Positions 9,861 to 22,100 of a stretch of DNA of 64,000 nucleotides are shown here, one piece after another (within the stretch, counting starts at the first letter, position 1; every line of letters begins with the position of its first letter). The notes below the pieces were generated by a model. That model worked only from the letters and a program-made list of their open reading frames with translations, had not been told where the DNA came from and searched no databases. The position numbers and the translations under genes were made by a program. The DNA comes from Takakia lepidozioides (lineage: Eukaryota; Streptophyta; Takakiopsida; Takakiales; Takakiaceae), in contig CM060733.1 of NCBI GenBank assembly GCA_030704615.1, forward strand, positions 50,468,001 to 50,532,000, read 5' to 3'.

Positions 9861-10775
9861 TGTATCATGGGGGTGTTTCCTATTTGTTTCCCTTTTCGCA
9901 TTCATCTTAGCTACCTTACCATTGATAATTACGTATTAGTTTCCTTCACTCCTCCATTCAATCCTCAGCTTCACTCAGATCTCTCTACACAGTGTGATTG
10001 TATCGTATAAATATCAGATTATGATTTATCAGGTATCAGGCCGAAGCCATTGTATCTCTATTCTCCTCTACAATATCCCTACGGCTTTGCATCTAACAAG
10101 CATCTACTAATCCTCCTTCATCGTGCTCTCCGATCTCCGCTTCCGCCTGACTCCCAAGTCCTCCCCGAATAATGATCTCATCATAATCCCCGTTCTTCCC
10201 TTTATCCTCCTATCCGCGGTTCTAACCGTTTCCCTCTCTAACCGTCGTATGTGAACTAACATGTTCCCTTCTCTGGTGTTGTTCCCCACAGTCGTTCCCT
10301 GTCCTACTCTTCGTTCCCTATTATCGTGACAGCTGTGTCAAGCGGTGACTGGCTGTGTTTGGCTGTGTCGGGCTGTGACTGGCTGTGTGGCTATGCCGGG
10401 CTGTGACTGGCTGTGTGGGTTGTGTCTGCTGTGACGACTGTGACGGGCTGTGTGGGCTGTGTGGGCTGTGACGACTATGACGGGCTGTGTGGGCTATGAC
10501 GGCTGTGACGGGCTGTGTTGGCTGTGACGGCTGTGTGGGCTGTGTGGGCTGTGACGGCTGTGTGGGCTGTGTGGGCTGTGTGGGCTGTGTGGGCTGTGTG
10601 GGCTGTGTGGGCTGTGTCGGCTGTGTCGGCTGTGTGGGCTGTGTGGGTTGTGTAACCCCCTTCTACAGTGCTCTGCTGTCACCCCTAAGGTTCCTGTTTG
10701 TCTCAGTCTGTGCAAAAATTAAGGGTACCCTACAGATCCCGTATAAGTGTCTAAGTCCCCTACAGTCCTCTAACA
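9861..10775 (-). repeat. 3' LTR of the gypsy element (approximate limits)
   Basis: The LTR is inferred from position. On the minus strand a polypurine tract (10779-10797) is followed within three bases by TGTTAGAGG, a usual TG start. The far end is uncertain; a TG on the plus strand at 9861 would give the expected CA end on the minus strand. A GGCTGTG minisatellite lies inside (10326-10655). The partner LTR is not in the window, so the limits cannot be confirmed by comparison. Confidence 0.5.
10326..10655. repeat. GGCTGTGTG-type minisatellite (9-10 bp units) inside the LTR
   Basis: About 330 bp are built of GGCTGTGTG, GGCTGTGAC and related 9- to 10-base words, most regular between 10520 and 10640. 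A plus-strand frame through it reads as a Cys-Val-Gly repeat, but this is only a translation of the repeat. The same GGCTGTG core forms a second minisatellite at 15040-15412 in the same element. Confidence 0.9.
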
Positions 10776-10778
10776 TTA

Positions 10779-10797
10779 CCCCTTCCCCCCTCAAAAA
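10779..10797 (-). other. Polypurine tract of the gypsy element
   Basis: The minus strand reads TTTTTGAGGGGGGAAGGGG, directly after the stop codon of the last internal ORF (10814) and directly before the putative LTR start. This is the expected place and composition for the plus-strand primer. Confidence 0.6.
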
Positions 10798-10813
10798 GCC
10801 GTGTCCTCACGGT

Positions 10814-13800
10814 TTACTGTTTTCGAGTAGCAAACCTTTGTGAGTGATCACTTTGACGTTGAGAGTTTCGTGGTGGGCTGTGTGTACGAGCCCGAGGTCT
10901 GTCTCTGGTTGATGGAGATGGTTGATTACTACCTGGATAAGTGAGGCCTTCTGGAGGCTGATATCGAGGTAATCTTTCCGGTAGAGGAGATCCCCTTTGT
11001 TTCTTCGCTTCCATCTGAATTGTATAGTCTTCTCCCATGTCAAAAGAATTTTGTGAAGAACCAGTTGTATCAGAATCGTCATCGCCTCTTAGGTGTTTTA
11101 ATTTTCGAACTTTTTGTGGAATCATCTGGGGCATACAATGCTGTCCTACCATGTCTGGAAGTTTGCATTTTACAACCTGGTGCAACCGTTGAACAGCAAA
11201 ATTGGTGTAGACACTGAGCTCCTTGTCTGTCCAAATGAGTGGGGTACCAATTACTGGTGCCGCGTGCAAGTATTTCCATGCGATATGTCCCTTATAGAAA
11301 ATGTCATCAAGTCCGAATTTCTGTGTTGACAAATTGTTGCAGGCTGCTTGAAACCATGAACGAATTTGAGAATCCTTCTGTATCATAACTTTTGGGTCAT
11401 ATAGGTACATATGAGGTGGCACCGAAGGTAATACCCAATGATCTCCACTGGAGTAACTTTGAAAGCGTGCTTGCATCTTTTGTTGCTCAATGTGGTAACG
11501 TATCAGAAAACAAGCAGCGTAGTATAGCCCGCACCCCATGACAATACTTGCTATCTCCTTGGTCTTGGTATAAATGAGTCCATGTACAACCTGGAAAGCA
11601 ACCAATTCCCTCAACATTGTACCTGCCTCGTGCCAGTATTGTGCAAAGTGATGATCTTCAATATGTCGATTGTTTGGAAGAACTTTAGTCCTGGTTGCCA
11701 CTGGCAGCCAAATACGCATGATTTGGTAGTAATGTGCGAATGACTGCGGAGGACTAAATTCTTTCCAAGCCAAATCCAACATGAATGGAATTTGGTTGAA
11801 GGGCATAATCATAGCCCTACTGTACTCCCTGGCAGCTGGAGTTTTAGGTGGGTTAAAAGCTGCATTGCCCCATACCTCCGGCTGTGGTGGCTGTGGTGTG
11901 GTTGTAGTAACCACAGGTTCAGTTACTGGTACACTGACCTGTTGTGGTGGTGGTGGTAGTGGTTCCTGTACCATTGGCATCTCTTGCACCTCCTGTGAAG
12001 ACTGAAAAGCCAGAGTTCTGGCTTTCAAATAAGAAGCCATTAGCTGTTCCCGAGGGATATAGACTCTTTGGTCGATGTTTGAAGTGAGGTCTTCCACTTG
12101 AGTCTGGAGTCCGTCTACATCCTCTTGTAACTCTGCTATCCTACTATAGACATTGTCTATAGTAGTTGTGGCAATGTTTGCACCTGCAGTCTAAGCTCAT
12201 TCATCTCGCTTTGGGTGAGCTTCCGTGGGGCTTTGCCTTCTACTGGCCCTTGTGCTAGCCAGACCTGCATAAGGCTGTTATCCACCAAGCTGCTTGTGGT
12301 TCCCCTGAGAGTTTGCTCCTCTCTTAGCTTATACAATTCCAACTGCTGTTGTAAATCCTTCATGCGCTTCGCCTGTGGCTCAACCAATTGCGCATAGGCA
12401 ACAAGTAGATTATTGGCTTCTTTCGAAGCCTTGTTACTGATTGAGATTTCATTTCTATTGGCCACGATGTTTTGTTGCAACTCCACGATGTATTTCTCAT
12501 TCTCAGCTTCCATCTGCCTGTATTGCTTGAGAGTATCTTCATTGCGACAGATTGTATTCTTCATATCGACAATGAGCTTCATGTGCTCCGCATTCTCTTC
12601 TTCTGCCTTCGTACATTTTTCCGCTTGACTGTTTATTTCTTTTGTTGATTGGTCAAGCATAGTTGTAATTGTAGCGCATTGTATTGCCATCCTGTTATGC
12701 ACTGTTTGCAACTCCGTATGTAGTGCATTCAGTTCTTGCAACTTGCTTTCATGCTGCACCTGCATTTGGTATAGCTGTTGCTTATGTGCTTCGTGCAACT
12801 GGTCTTGCGCGAGGCCTGCCTCAATCAATTGTTGCTTGGCTAATTGCAAAGCCATTTCTGTATTGGCCAAGTCCTGCTTCATCTTGAGAGTGACCTCTTC
12901 ATCGACCTTGTTTGCACACTCAGTGGCAAGTCGAGCCTCAAACTCCTTCCTGAGTTCTTCTTTCAAGGCTGTCAATTGGGTAATTGGAACATGGGTTTTG
13001 ACATAAGTCCCCAACAAATTAAGTGTCCTGCCTATGGAACTCATCAGCATTTCCTGTTGAGGGTCATCATGGTGAGGTTGCTGCTGTTCCTCCCGATCTT
13101 CAACAGTATGATGTCTCACTAACCATTGAGACCATTGTCCCACCGGATTTTCTTCCTGAACTACTTCATTCATGACCGGTGCTACAGTGTCATGGCCTTC
13201 TGCCTGTGGTACCTCCAACACAGGTGTGTGCATTATATGCACCTCAGGATTTCCTTTGGGCAACTGTTGCACCTCTGGGATTTCTGTCTCCTTTACCAGA
13301 CCAGAATATTCATAGAGAAGGTCCCCTTTCTCTATTTCTGCCACTATCTGCTCTGTAGTTGGAATCTCTATCCCTTCACTTTCCAAATCAATTATTTCGG
13401 TTTGAGCTGCATGGATAACTTGTGACCTTGTGACAAGTTGTTCAAGTGGCTGTGTTGGTTGTGATGCAGAAGTAACTTCTTCCTCCCTCTCTGAAGGTCC
13501 TGCTTCCAGTAATAACATTCTTTTGTGCTGCTGTGCCCTTCCTGGTTATGAGCTTGGGAAACATTATCATGCAGAATCCGTGAAGCCAGTGGATCCGCCA
13601 CTACAGTCTTTCCCCTTCTCTGCCTCTTAGTCTCTGGTTGTGCTGCTAGTCCACCCTCACTGTGTGAAGAGCCTTGCTCTTCCATTGCAGTTGTTTCTGG
13701 CTCAAACACTCCCATTTCCTTCCTTTCTTGTGCATTAAGTATGCCCGAACTAAGGATTATTTGAGCAATGATTGGGCCAGACACTATGATAGGAGATTTT

Positions 13801-14653
13801 GCGGTAGTACTTTGTAATCTTTTCATCTCCTCTACCAGTGCGTTGTACATTATGTCCGCCCATAGTACCTCTTGTCCCTTCAAGCCTTTGAGGATTTCCT
13901 CTGTGAAGGATTTGCTCAAATATTGTTGGTTCTGTTCAGGGCAATCAGAACGTTCAATACTTGGCTTATGTCTTTTAACCCTGGGTACACAGCTTTGGTA
14001 CAAGCATAACCCTGAGTTTTAAAGAAACTCCCTTCTTGGAATAAATCCCCTATTTGCAGTCTTTCCCTGTGTTCTTCCACATACACATGACCTGCTGGCA
14101 ATTGAAACAATTGCTGGAGGTATAGGGGAGTAATCATTAATTCAACTCCCTTCACCGTTGTTGTTCCTGTCTTTGGCTCAAAGTTCTGCAAAAATTGTAA
14201 CATGTACTGTCTATGGTGTAGTGTCCAATCCTTGCTTTGCAATCCTTCCAATCTCAGCTCCTTCAGTATCTTTGTCGCCTGTGGGGTAGCCATCGTTTGT
14301 TTCTGCAGAATGGTGGTGCTCTTCACCCTGATTTCCTCCATTCCTCTCACTCTCTTCATCTTAGACTCACCGAACTGCTTTGGCTGTAACAACTGCAGGA
14401 GTGCCTGTAGTGCACAAAGCAGAAACGTATGGTTGCCGCAGAAAGCTATGGGTAACCTCTTGTAAGCCTGCGGGGCTTGCAAGCATTGTTCAAGAGAAAA
14501 GCTCTGCTCTTTCGTTTCGTGTCTCTGCCACTGCGTAAGTAATATTGCGAGCGTAATGTCTGTTAGTTCCTCCATAGTTTCCAAGTTATAGCATTTATGG
14601 CCTGTCCTGTCGAGACGCCCGTTACTCTGAACGACGCCGCCTCTTGCGCTCAA
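10814..14653 (-). pseudogene. Extra coding region between integrase and 3' LTR (coiled-coil, function unknown), frame-broken
   Basis: Four consecutive minus-strand open segments (14653 to about 13920, about 13925-13520, 13518-12157, 12097-10814) follow one another with short frame breaks and look like one original protein or polyprotein of about 1,270 aa. The first segment is helical and Leu/Gln-rich. The second carries a nuclear-signal-like KRQRRGKT. The third is a long coiled coil rich in Gln/Glu. The fourth has a Pro-rich start (PLPPPPQQ), a Trp/Tyr/His-rich middle and a basic Arg/Ser tail (RDRPRARTHSPPRNSQ). No membrane segment, zinc knuckle or protease motif is visible, so neither a classical gag nor an envelope is indicated. 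It occupies the position of env-like or extra ORFs in plant gypsy elements. Function unknown. Confidence 0.65.
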
Positions 14654-15026
14654 TTTCCCTCCATTTTCTTGATCATTTTTCTGGTTTTCTATTGGCTGTG
14701 GCCGCTGTGACTGGATTTTAACTTTTATCTTCTTTAGTGGACTTCCCTGTTGGATAGTCCACTAGGATCACACATGCGACATGAATTCGGCTTTTCTGTA
14801 CTTGCCGTTCGTTCTGTTTCCCTTTTTCCGTAATCATTAATGGGTCCGCCTTTCATCCCTTTTGACGGCCGTTCTTGTCCTCTTTCTTTTTGACATCTGT
14901 CCTTGCACTTCATTCTCTGCTGTGTGTCGCACCCTGACCTCCACGTGTCTATTTTTAAATTAATTTCCGTTTCTTCTTCCTTCAGCCATTTTACTGAAGT
15001 TTTTATGTGTCCACTTGTCACTGATT
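14654..15026 (-). other. Spacer between pol and the extra coding region
   Basis: No ORF is recognised on the coding strand. A purine-rich run on the minus strand (rc of about 14878-14894) could be a second internal polypurine tract, but this is weak. Confidence 0.35.
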
Positions 15027-15039
15027 CTATGGATCGTGT

Positions 15040-15412
15040 AACTTTAGTAGGCTGTCTTGAGCTGTGATAGGCTGTGTTGCACTGTGGTAAGCTGTGATAG
15101 GCTGTGACACGCTGCGGTAGGTTGTGATAGGCTGTGTCACGCCTTGCTGGGTTGTGGTTGGCTGTGTCACGTCGTGACGGGCTGTGATAGCTGTGTCACG
15201 TCGTGACGGGCTGTGGTAAGCTGTGTTGCGCCTTGCTGGGCTGTGGTTGGTTGTGTCACTTCGTGATGGGCTGTGATAGGCTGTGTCACGCCGTGATGGG
15301 CTGTGATAGGCTGTGGTGCGCCTTGCTGGGCTGTGGTTGGCTGTGTCACGTCGTGATGGGCTGTGATAGGCTGTGTCACGCCGTGATGGGCTGTGATAGG
15401 CTGTGTCACGTT
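15040..15412. repeat. 30-bp minisatellite with GGCTGTG core at the 3' end of pol
   Basis: About 12 imperfect units combine GGGCTGTGATAGGCTGTG with TCACGCCGTGAT-type linkers. On the minus strand the units extend the integrase frame as a 10-residue repeat (TAYHSPSRRD and variants), so the minisatellite lies in frame with pol. It shares its GGCTGTG word with the LTR minisatellite at 10326-10655. Confidence 0.9.
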
Positions 15413-18323
15413 TGTTTTGCCCACCCCGGTCATATATACTGGGCCTAGCGACAAGTGTTCCATACTCCGTTCGTAACACTGGTGCAGCCCGTGACTGCTC
15501 TTGCGGTTCAACATGCAAATCATGTTGCAGGGGTTTGTCATGGATACCACTGTACCCCTTCAACTTATTTGCATTGACTCTTCCCAGCATTTCCTTGTTA
15601 ATGGTTTGTAACATGGCTGTGTTGTTATCATACATCTTTTGTATGACATAAGGTCCTTTCCATGGTGATTTAAGCTTAGAAGCTTGAATCTTTCCTTTCT
15701 TCTGCAACCATAAAACCAAATCCCCGTCTAAAAGTCTTTAATTTGCCTTTATCAAACTGTTCTTTCGCTTCATCTGAATTCTGGTCATATTATCAGCTGC
15801 ATCAGCACGTACTTCTTCCACATGGTATAATTCATGTTTCCTGACCTTGATGGAGTCTTGCAATTCCATTCTTTTTCCCCACTCTGTTCTCATGGTAGGT
15901 AACAGGAATTCCACTGGAAGTAAGGCTTCCATACCATAAACTAATTGGAATGGTGTATACTTAGTGGTGACTTTATATGAAGTCCTGTATGACCACAAAG
16001 CTGTCAGCAGCTTTGTATCCCAATCCGTTCTGTTTGCATTGACTATCTTAGCCAAGATAGTACATAGTATTTTGTTGGTAGCCTCTGCCTGTCCATTACC
16101 TGTGGGTAATATGTTGTACTCTTTCTATGCACAATCATAAACTCTTTAGTCAATAACTCAATGGTCTCATTCATGAAGTGACTTCCTTGATCACTGATAA
16201 ATTCTAAGGGACATCCAAATCGTGTAAGTATGTTCTCGTACAGGAACCTTGCTGTGGACTTGGCTGTGTTGTCCCTCAAAGCTTTAGCTTCCACCCACTT
16301 TGTAGTATAATCAGTGGCTGTAATTATGTACCTGTTTCGTGTATTCTTGGATGGTGGATTAATTGGTCCAACAAAGTCTAGTCCCCATTTCTGAAATGGT
16401 TCCGTAGGCATTGTAGGATGCAAGGCCATTCTTCCAGATCTCTGCAAAGGTCCTAGCCTCTGACATTCATCACACTTCTGACAATACTCATGTACATCTT
16501 TGAACAACGTAGGCCACCAGTATCCTGCGAGTAGTATCTTTCTACTGGTAGTCTCTTCTCCAAAATGACCTCCAGCCACTCCTTTATGAACTTCCTCCAA
16601 GACTTTATTTACTTCATGGTGGTACAAGCATCGTTTTAGTACTCCATCAGGTCCTAACTTATACATTCTGCTTCCTACCATAGTATAAGGTAAAGCTCTG
16701 ATAGCAATTCTTTTCCTTTGCTCCTTACCATAACTAGGTGGGCACTGACCATGAGCAAGGTAGTATCTGATTGGCCATTGCCAATCTAACCATTCATCTG
16801 CACTTCCTTGCACCTCCATTACAAATAAACTCGCATCAGGTAACTGATCGTCCACTCCTGTGGCGGCCTCTCCTGTTGTTAGTCGTGACAAATGATCTGC
16901 CACAAGATGCAAACGGCCAGGCTTGTAAATAACCTCGAACTCAAACTCATGCAAGATTATTAACCACCTCGCTATCCTTCCACTTATCAAAGGTTTGTTC
17001 ACCAGATATATCAGAGCCTGTGATCCACATAAAAACATAAACTTTCTTCCCAATAGGTAATGCCTGAATTTCTTCACTGCATAGATCATGCCAATGCTTC
17101 TCTTTCCGTTGTGCTATAGTTCCTCTCAGCACTGTTCATCAACGGCTAGCATAGTACACAGGTGAATCTATATTCCCTGTAACATCTGGGCTAACACCGC
17201 TCCCAATGCTTCTCCTGATGCATCGCAGTGAACATGAAATACTACATGCCAGTGAGGGTAATCAGCACAGGTGTAGTTGTTACTGACAGTGTAAGTTCCT
17301 CAACGCCTGTTGACATTCAGCTGTCCATGCAAACACTGCATCTTTCTTCAGAAGCTTGCTCAATGGTGCTGCTATTTGTGCATACCTTTTGACAAATCTT
17401 CTGTAATAACTGGTTTGCCAAGGAATCTCCTTAAACTCTTAACATTCACTGGTGGTGGAGAGACTTTAATGGACTCTGTCTTCCTGGGATCCACAAGAAG
17501 TCCCTTCTTACACACTATGTGTCCCAGAAGCACCCCTGAGTTCACACAGAAAGTACACTTCTCTGGATTCAAGCCCAGACCTCTCATCCTGCATCTGGCA
17601 GGCATAACTCCAATTTATGCAAGTGCTCATTCTTAGAGCTGTACACACTGAAATCATCCCAAAACACCTGCATGAAATCATCCAGATACTCTTGAAAAGA
17701 TTCACTTATCACTCTCTGAAAGGTCGCTGGTGCATTACAAAGTCCAAAGGGCATGACTTTGTATGCATAAGCCCCCCAGTCTGTGATGAAAGCTTTTTTC
17801 CCTGGTCTTCTTCTGCCACTTGCACTTGATTATAACCACTGAAGCCATCCATGAATGAGTACATCTCATGGCCTGCTACAGTGTCTAATACTGCTTCTGT
17901 GAATGGCAAAGGGAAAGGATCTTTCTTCGTACAAGCATTCAGCTTCTTATAGTTCACACATACTCTTAGTTTGCCTTCTTCTTGGGAACTATAAACAATG
18001 GGTGACAACAAAGTTGTTACTCTATTGGGTATATAAACTTAGCCTCAGCCAACTTCTTTATCTCTTCTCCAACCTTCTGTGCGTAGTTGGGATTCATTCT
18101 ATACCTCGCCTGCTTGATTGGCACTGACCCTGGTTCAGTTCAATTTTATGCTGACAGACTTCAGGTGGTATCCCTTTTAGATCCTCATAGCTCCAAGCAA
18201 ATACATCTTGTATTTGAGAACAAGCTTTTAGCTTCTTCGAAGCGAATTCCGGTCCAAATCAGCTCCTACTTTCACAGATTGCCAGTTCTTCTCCGGAGTT
18301 CACACATTTACTATCCCTGCTCA
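15413..18323 (-). pseudogene. Gypsy pol: reverse transcriptase, RNase H and integrase, frameshifted
   Basis: From the gap downward the minus strand shows reverse transcriptase (KLRVCVNYKKLNACTKKDPF and the catalytic FMDGFSGYNQ, 17709-18011). A second RT/RNase H part lies at 17372-17605 and RNase H at about 16880-17130, ending with YKPGRLHLVADHLSRL. The integrase zinc finger (HKGVAGGHFG...CQKCDECQR, about 16460-16590) and core (WGLDFVGPI and FISDQGSHF) follow, 15738-16400. The integrase C-terminus (SPWKGPYVIQKM) is at 15580-15700. Frame breaks occur near 17700, 17370, 17100, 16110 and 15730, so this is a dead copy. The enzymes would copy and integrate the element's RNA. The gag/protease side is missing at the gap. 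Confidence 0.85.
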
Positions 18324-18823
18324 NNNNNNNNNNNNNNNNNNNNNNNNNNNNNNNNNNNNNNNNNNNNNNNNNNNNNNNNNNNNNNNNNNNNNNNNNNNNN
18401 NNNNNNNNNNNNNNNNNNNNNNNNNNNNNNNNNNNNNNNNNNNNNNNNNNNNNNNNNNNNNNNNNNNNNNNNNNNNNNNNNNNNNNNNNNNNNNNNNNNN
18501 NNNNNNNNNNNNNNNNNNNNNNNNNNNNNNNNNNNNNNNNNNNNNNNNNNNNNNNNNNNNNNNNNNNNNNNNNNNNNNNNNNNNNNNNNNNNNNNNNNNN
18601 NNNNNNNNNNNNNNNNNNNNNNNNNNNNNNNNNNNNNNNNNNNNNNNNNNNNNNNNNNNNNNNNNNNNNNNNNNNNNNNNNNNNNNNNNNNNNNNNNNNN
18701 NNNNNNNNNNNNNNNNNNNNNNNNNNNNNNNNNNNNNNNNNNNNNNNNNNNNNNNNNNNNNNNNNNNNNNNNNNNNNNNNNNNNNNNNNNNNNNNNNNNN
18801 NNNNNNNNNNNNNNNNNNNNNNN
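18324..18823. other. Assembly gap of exactly 500 N
   Basis: The round number suggests a scaffold-gap placeholder and not a measured length. It separates gypsy pol from the sequence 3' of ORC2. The missing part should include gag, protease and the 5' LTR. Confidence 0.98.
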
Positions 18824-19111
18824 CACTCCACAAATCAATGGAAGTAAAATGATACAAATCTGTTCCTCAGCATGGCACGATTATGCCATCATCTACCTAT
18901 TTTGTCCTACATTGGGAGCGTGTGGGCTAAGATATTGATATCCTCTTCAAAGATTGGCCCTCCATGAGTAAAAGAGCCCAACATTATGAATCTGTATACA
19001 ACCATAGCCCCAGTATGCAGGCCAGAGAAAGTAGGGAGATTCTCATGAGACCAGTGCCTCTTGCTTTCTTTCCTGGTTCTCGGAGAGAATGCTCAATGAG
19101 TACATCTTTCT

Positions 19112-22100
19112 TCAGTTTGCAATGTCTTTCAGAAGTTTACTGAGGGCCTCAGAGGGGTAAGGAATATGGAGACAGTCCTGGCCATCGGCGCCTCGACGAC
19201 ATCGGAGCAGGTCATGGTCTTTGAATTCAGTCAAGTGAGTGCGTAGAGTCACCTCACTGCTCACCAAAAACTGTTCCCTGCATGCCGTGTACAAGCGGTG
19301 CAATGGCAGCCCTGCATCCGCCATCACCAATACAATGTTTGACATCCTTTGCAATCTATCCAGTGATTCTCATATTCACCTTTCCCATCCTGAAAGTTGA
19401 CTCAATTGCGAGGGTTTCAATTCTGAATTAATTTTCCAGTCACATTCCTCCATTCTCACATTCCTACAGAGCAGGGGTATGTCTTTCTGGTGTCCACCTG
19501 GATACTAGCAGGACATAGAATCTGACGCCCTTTGCAAGCAAAACTCAGACAGTGTATTGTCTTCCGGAAATCAGAATCAGCCATAGAAAGGGCAGTACCT
19601 TGTTCATCAGGGTGGGCAAGCTGGAAATCTGCCAGAGTTCGGAAAACACCCTGTGCATTGGGTGTGAGACTGCGCAACACAACCGCAGCACTGCGAGCAC
19701 TCTTCACAGTTCCAGTGGCAGCCAAGATCAAAGGGATGTAGGTCCCCTCCACAGTGTAGGCTTCATAAGTGGGAGTGTGTAGCCACCACCAATTGAACTG
19801 GATGCGTGCCATCTTCTTGTCCCATACTGGAGACACCCAACCAAAAAATGCCCATCTTGATTAGCAGACAGCTCTCAAGTCCATATGTTTGAGTCACTTA
19901 AGTTGTCATTCTCGGCAAGTTTCTTTCTCTTGCTGTAATCGTCCCAATGACATTCCTGTGGACATTGCAAAGTTCTCTACATTCTTTGTCTCCCTCATCG
20001 AAGTCAAACCTCACATTCACCCAACTGAGTCTACACTATGGACATTCCTCATAGAAGCGGGACCAGGCAACCACAGAAACTACAAGACACAGCTGCACTG
20101 CTCGAATCAACCTCACACGTTTTTTAAAATTAATGTCCATGCCAGATCTCAATACACATCCACCAGGTGGGTTAGCCCCACAGTAGGCCCCAAAGGTTTG
20201 CATCCCACAGAGGATGTTCTCGATGACAAATTAACCATGTTGACATGGACTGGTCAACGAAGCATTGTTCAGCAGGGACAGCAATGAGTGCAGCTCTCTT
20301 TTTGGGAATTGGTAACAAGTACTTACACAATGGAGCATTCACATTGTCAATTGAAGCCACAAACCGCACATGTGGAGATGCTGCCACATTAGCAAGTGTA
20401 CACTGAATGTGATAATCCCTAACACCAGGTCCATCAATACTGTGTACTATGACATAAACATGTGCCGATTCTTCATTGCCTGTGAGAAATGCCAGGAGGT
20501 CCTCCAAGCTGTTAGAGCTTAGTGGAGGCAAGCTCCCATAAGCTTTGTGGGGCCTGGTAGATGCACTGCTCTTCTTTTTCCTTGATTCCCAGAGAATATG
20601 TGCCACTGTGTACACCACCTGCTCCAGTACATTATAGCTGTCAGCTGGATTCAGCAACCCCAAGCAGTAATACAACTCCCCCAAGAATCATAGGAATGCT
20701 CTCAGGAACCTAAGACTCAATAAACACATCTCCAGATAAAAGATTCGGAATTCTGCCCATGTTAAATGGCAACACTTCTAACAAACTAAAATAAAAACTC
20801 AGATTACTCACATGCTTGATATTAACTGCAGGGAGGTAGCCATTCACGACAACCGCTGCACCATCCACCAACGATGATTTTGCAAAGGCTTCTAAGAGCG
20901 ATTTCTTGGATCCGAATCCATACATCAGAAGCCCAAACCCACATCTGCACAGGTACTTCCGTGCCCATAATGATGATGTCATTACACTTTAGAGTATATA
21001 CTTGTGGTACCTTTAAGATATCCAGTCTCTTAGGGACTTCCATAACAACCTGACCATTAGTGGAGAGAGAGAATGTACTCATGAGACATTGTTTGCCATA
21101 GCCTTGCAGCCATAGACCTGCACCCAGTTTGGGTGAAACAAAAGGGAAACAGATACTACCTTTGTGAGGGGCTCACTTCGTTGATCTTACCATGAAAAAG
21201 ACACTTAGTTCAGGTTTTCCAGATCTCCTCCAGAAAGCCCTTCACACAAGCATCAACCTGCTGTGCGTGGGCTGTTAGACCCCAACAGGGCCAGGGCTTT
21301 AGGCTCAGCCTCAAGATTTTCAAAGTTGGTGAACAGCGGTGTGGGAACAATGTTCTTCATGTGCCTGACGAGGGTCACCCGTGTCAGCAACATTCTATAA
21401 CTGGCTTTAGCCTTAAGACCATGTAATAAAACAGGTTTTACCCTCCCTTGCTGAATCACCAAATTAAATGCAGCCAGATGGCCATGGCTTGCTCCCAGGA
21501 AGCAGTGACACAGCTGCAAGATAAAGCTGGAGTCAACTGCAATTATGTACTATTATACAAATTTGAGGTAGAAAGATGGAGACTGGAGGCAAATGTAAGG
21601 GAGCCGCTTTCAATCTATAGACAGTCAGTCCAAAGTTTGGGGCAGAGCTTACCTCAATTGGAAGTGCCATTTCTGATAGTAAGTGCAGTAACTCTCCATG
21701 AGAGCTACTTGCTCTCTTTCATGCTTTGGGCTTAGCTTTGCCAAAGCTTTGCGTAACTCCTGAAACAATCACAGTGGTAATAGCATTGAGACACTTTTCC
21801 TGACAACCTTGCTATTTTCACTTTCAGAAACTGCAATTGTAGAGGGCTTCATAACATTCTCAAGAAGCCCAACTCTAGAGAGAGAAAGACAACAGGAACT
21901 TCTATTGAGTCCAAATGGAGAGATCTTAAAGTGCAAACTCATAAACAGAAAACAACTGTGGGAGCTTGACCGTCGAAAAGCAAGACGGAAAGAACTCGAC
22001 AGGGTTGACCCATCATAGCGTCCCATATCAAAATCTTGCAGGGGAAAAAAGAAAGGTCGTAAAAGGCTAGAAGTTCAGCTTACTAAACATGAATCAGGCA

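Larger units (their letters stand above)
9861..18323 (-). mobile_element. Ty3/gypsy LTR retrotransposon with an extra 3' coding region, truncated by the assembly gap
   Basis: Read on the minus strand, the order is reverse transcriptase, RNase H, integrase, minisatellite, a long additional coding region, polypurine tract and 3' LTR. The 5' LTR, primer-binding site, gag and protease are not visible and presumably lie in or beyond the 500-N gap, because unrelated ORC2 sequence follows it. The RT and RNase H sequences (FMDGFSGYNQ, LVADHLSRL) and the lack of a visible chromodomain fit the non-chromovirus Tat/Athila-like or Phygy/Selgy branch; this assignment is inference. Multiple frameshifts in pol mean this copy is not autonomous. 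Confidence 0.85.

Noticed and set aside
10487-10843. Cys-Val-Gly repeat protein
   Set aside because: Pure translation of the GGCTGTGTG minisatellite in the LTR; no start context or flanking domain.
12215-14465. Several plus-strand Cys/Ser-rich ORFs
   Set aside because: They are antisense to the coiled-coil coding region of the gypsy element and have no independent support.
15203-15448. Plus-strand Cys/Gly-rich ORF
   Set aside because: Antisense translation of the 30-bp minisatellite; the minus strand continues integrase.
20822-21082. Minus-strand ORF starting [11 protein letters not shown]
   Set aside because: Its first part is LINE tail and intron 2 of ORC2; only the part after the acceptor at 20945 is coding, in another frame.
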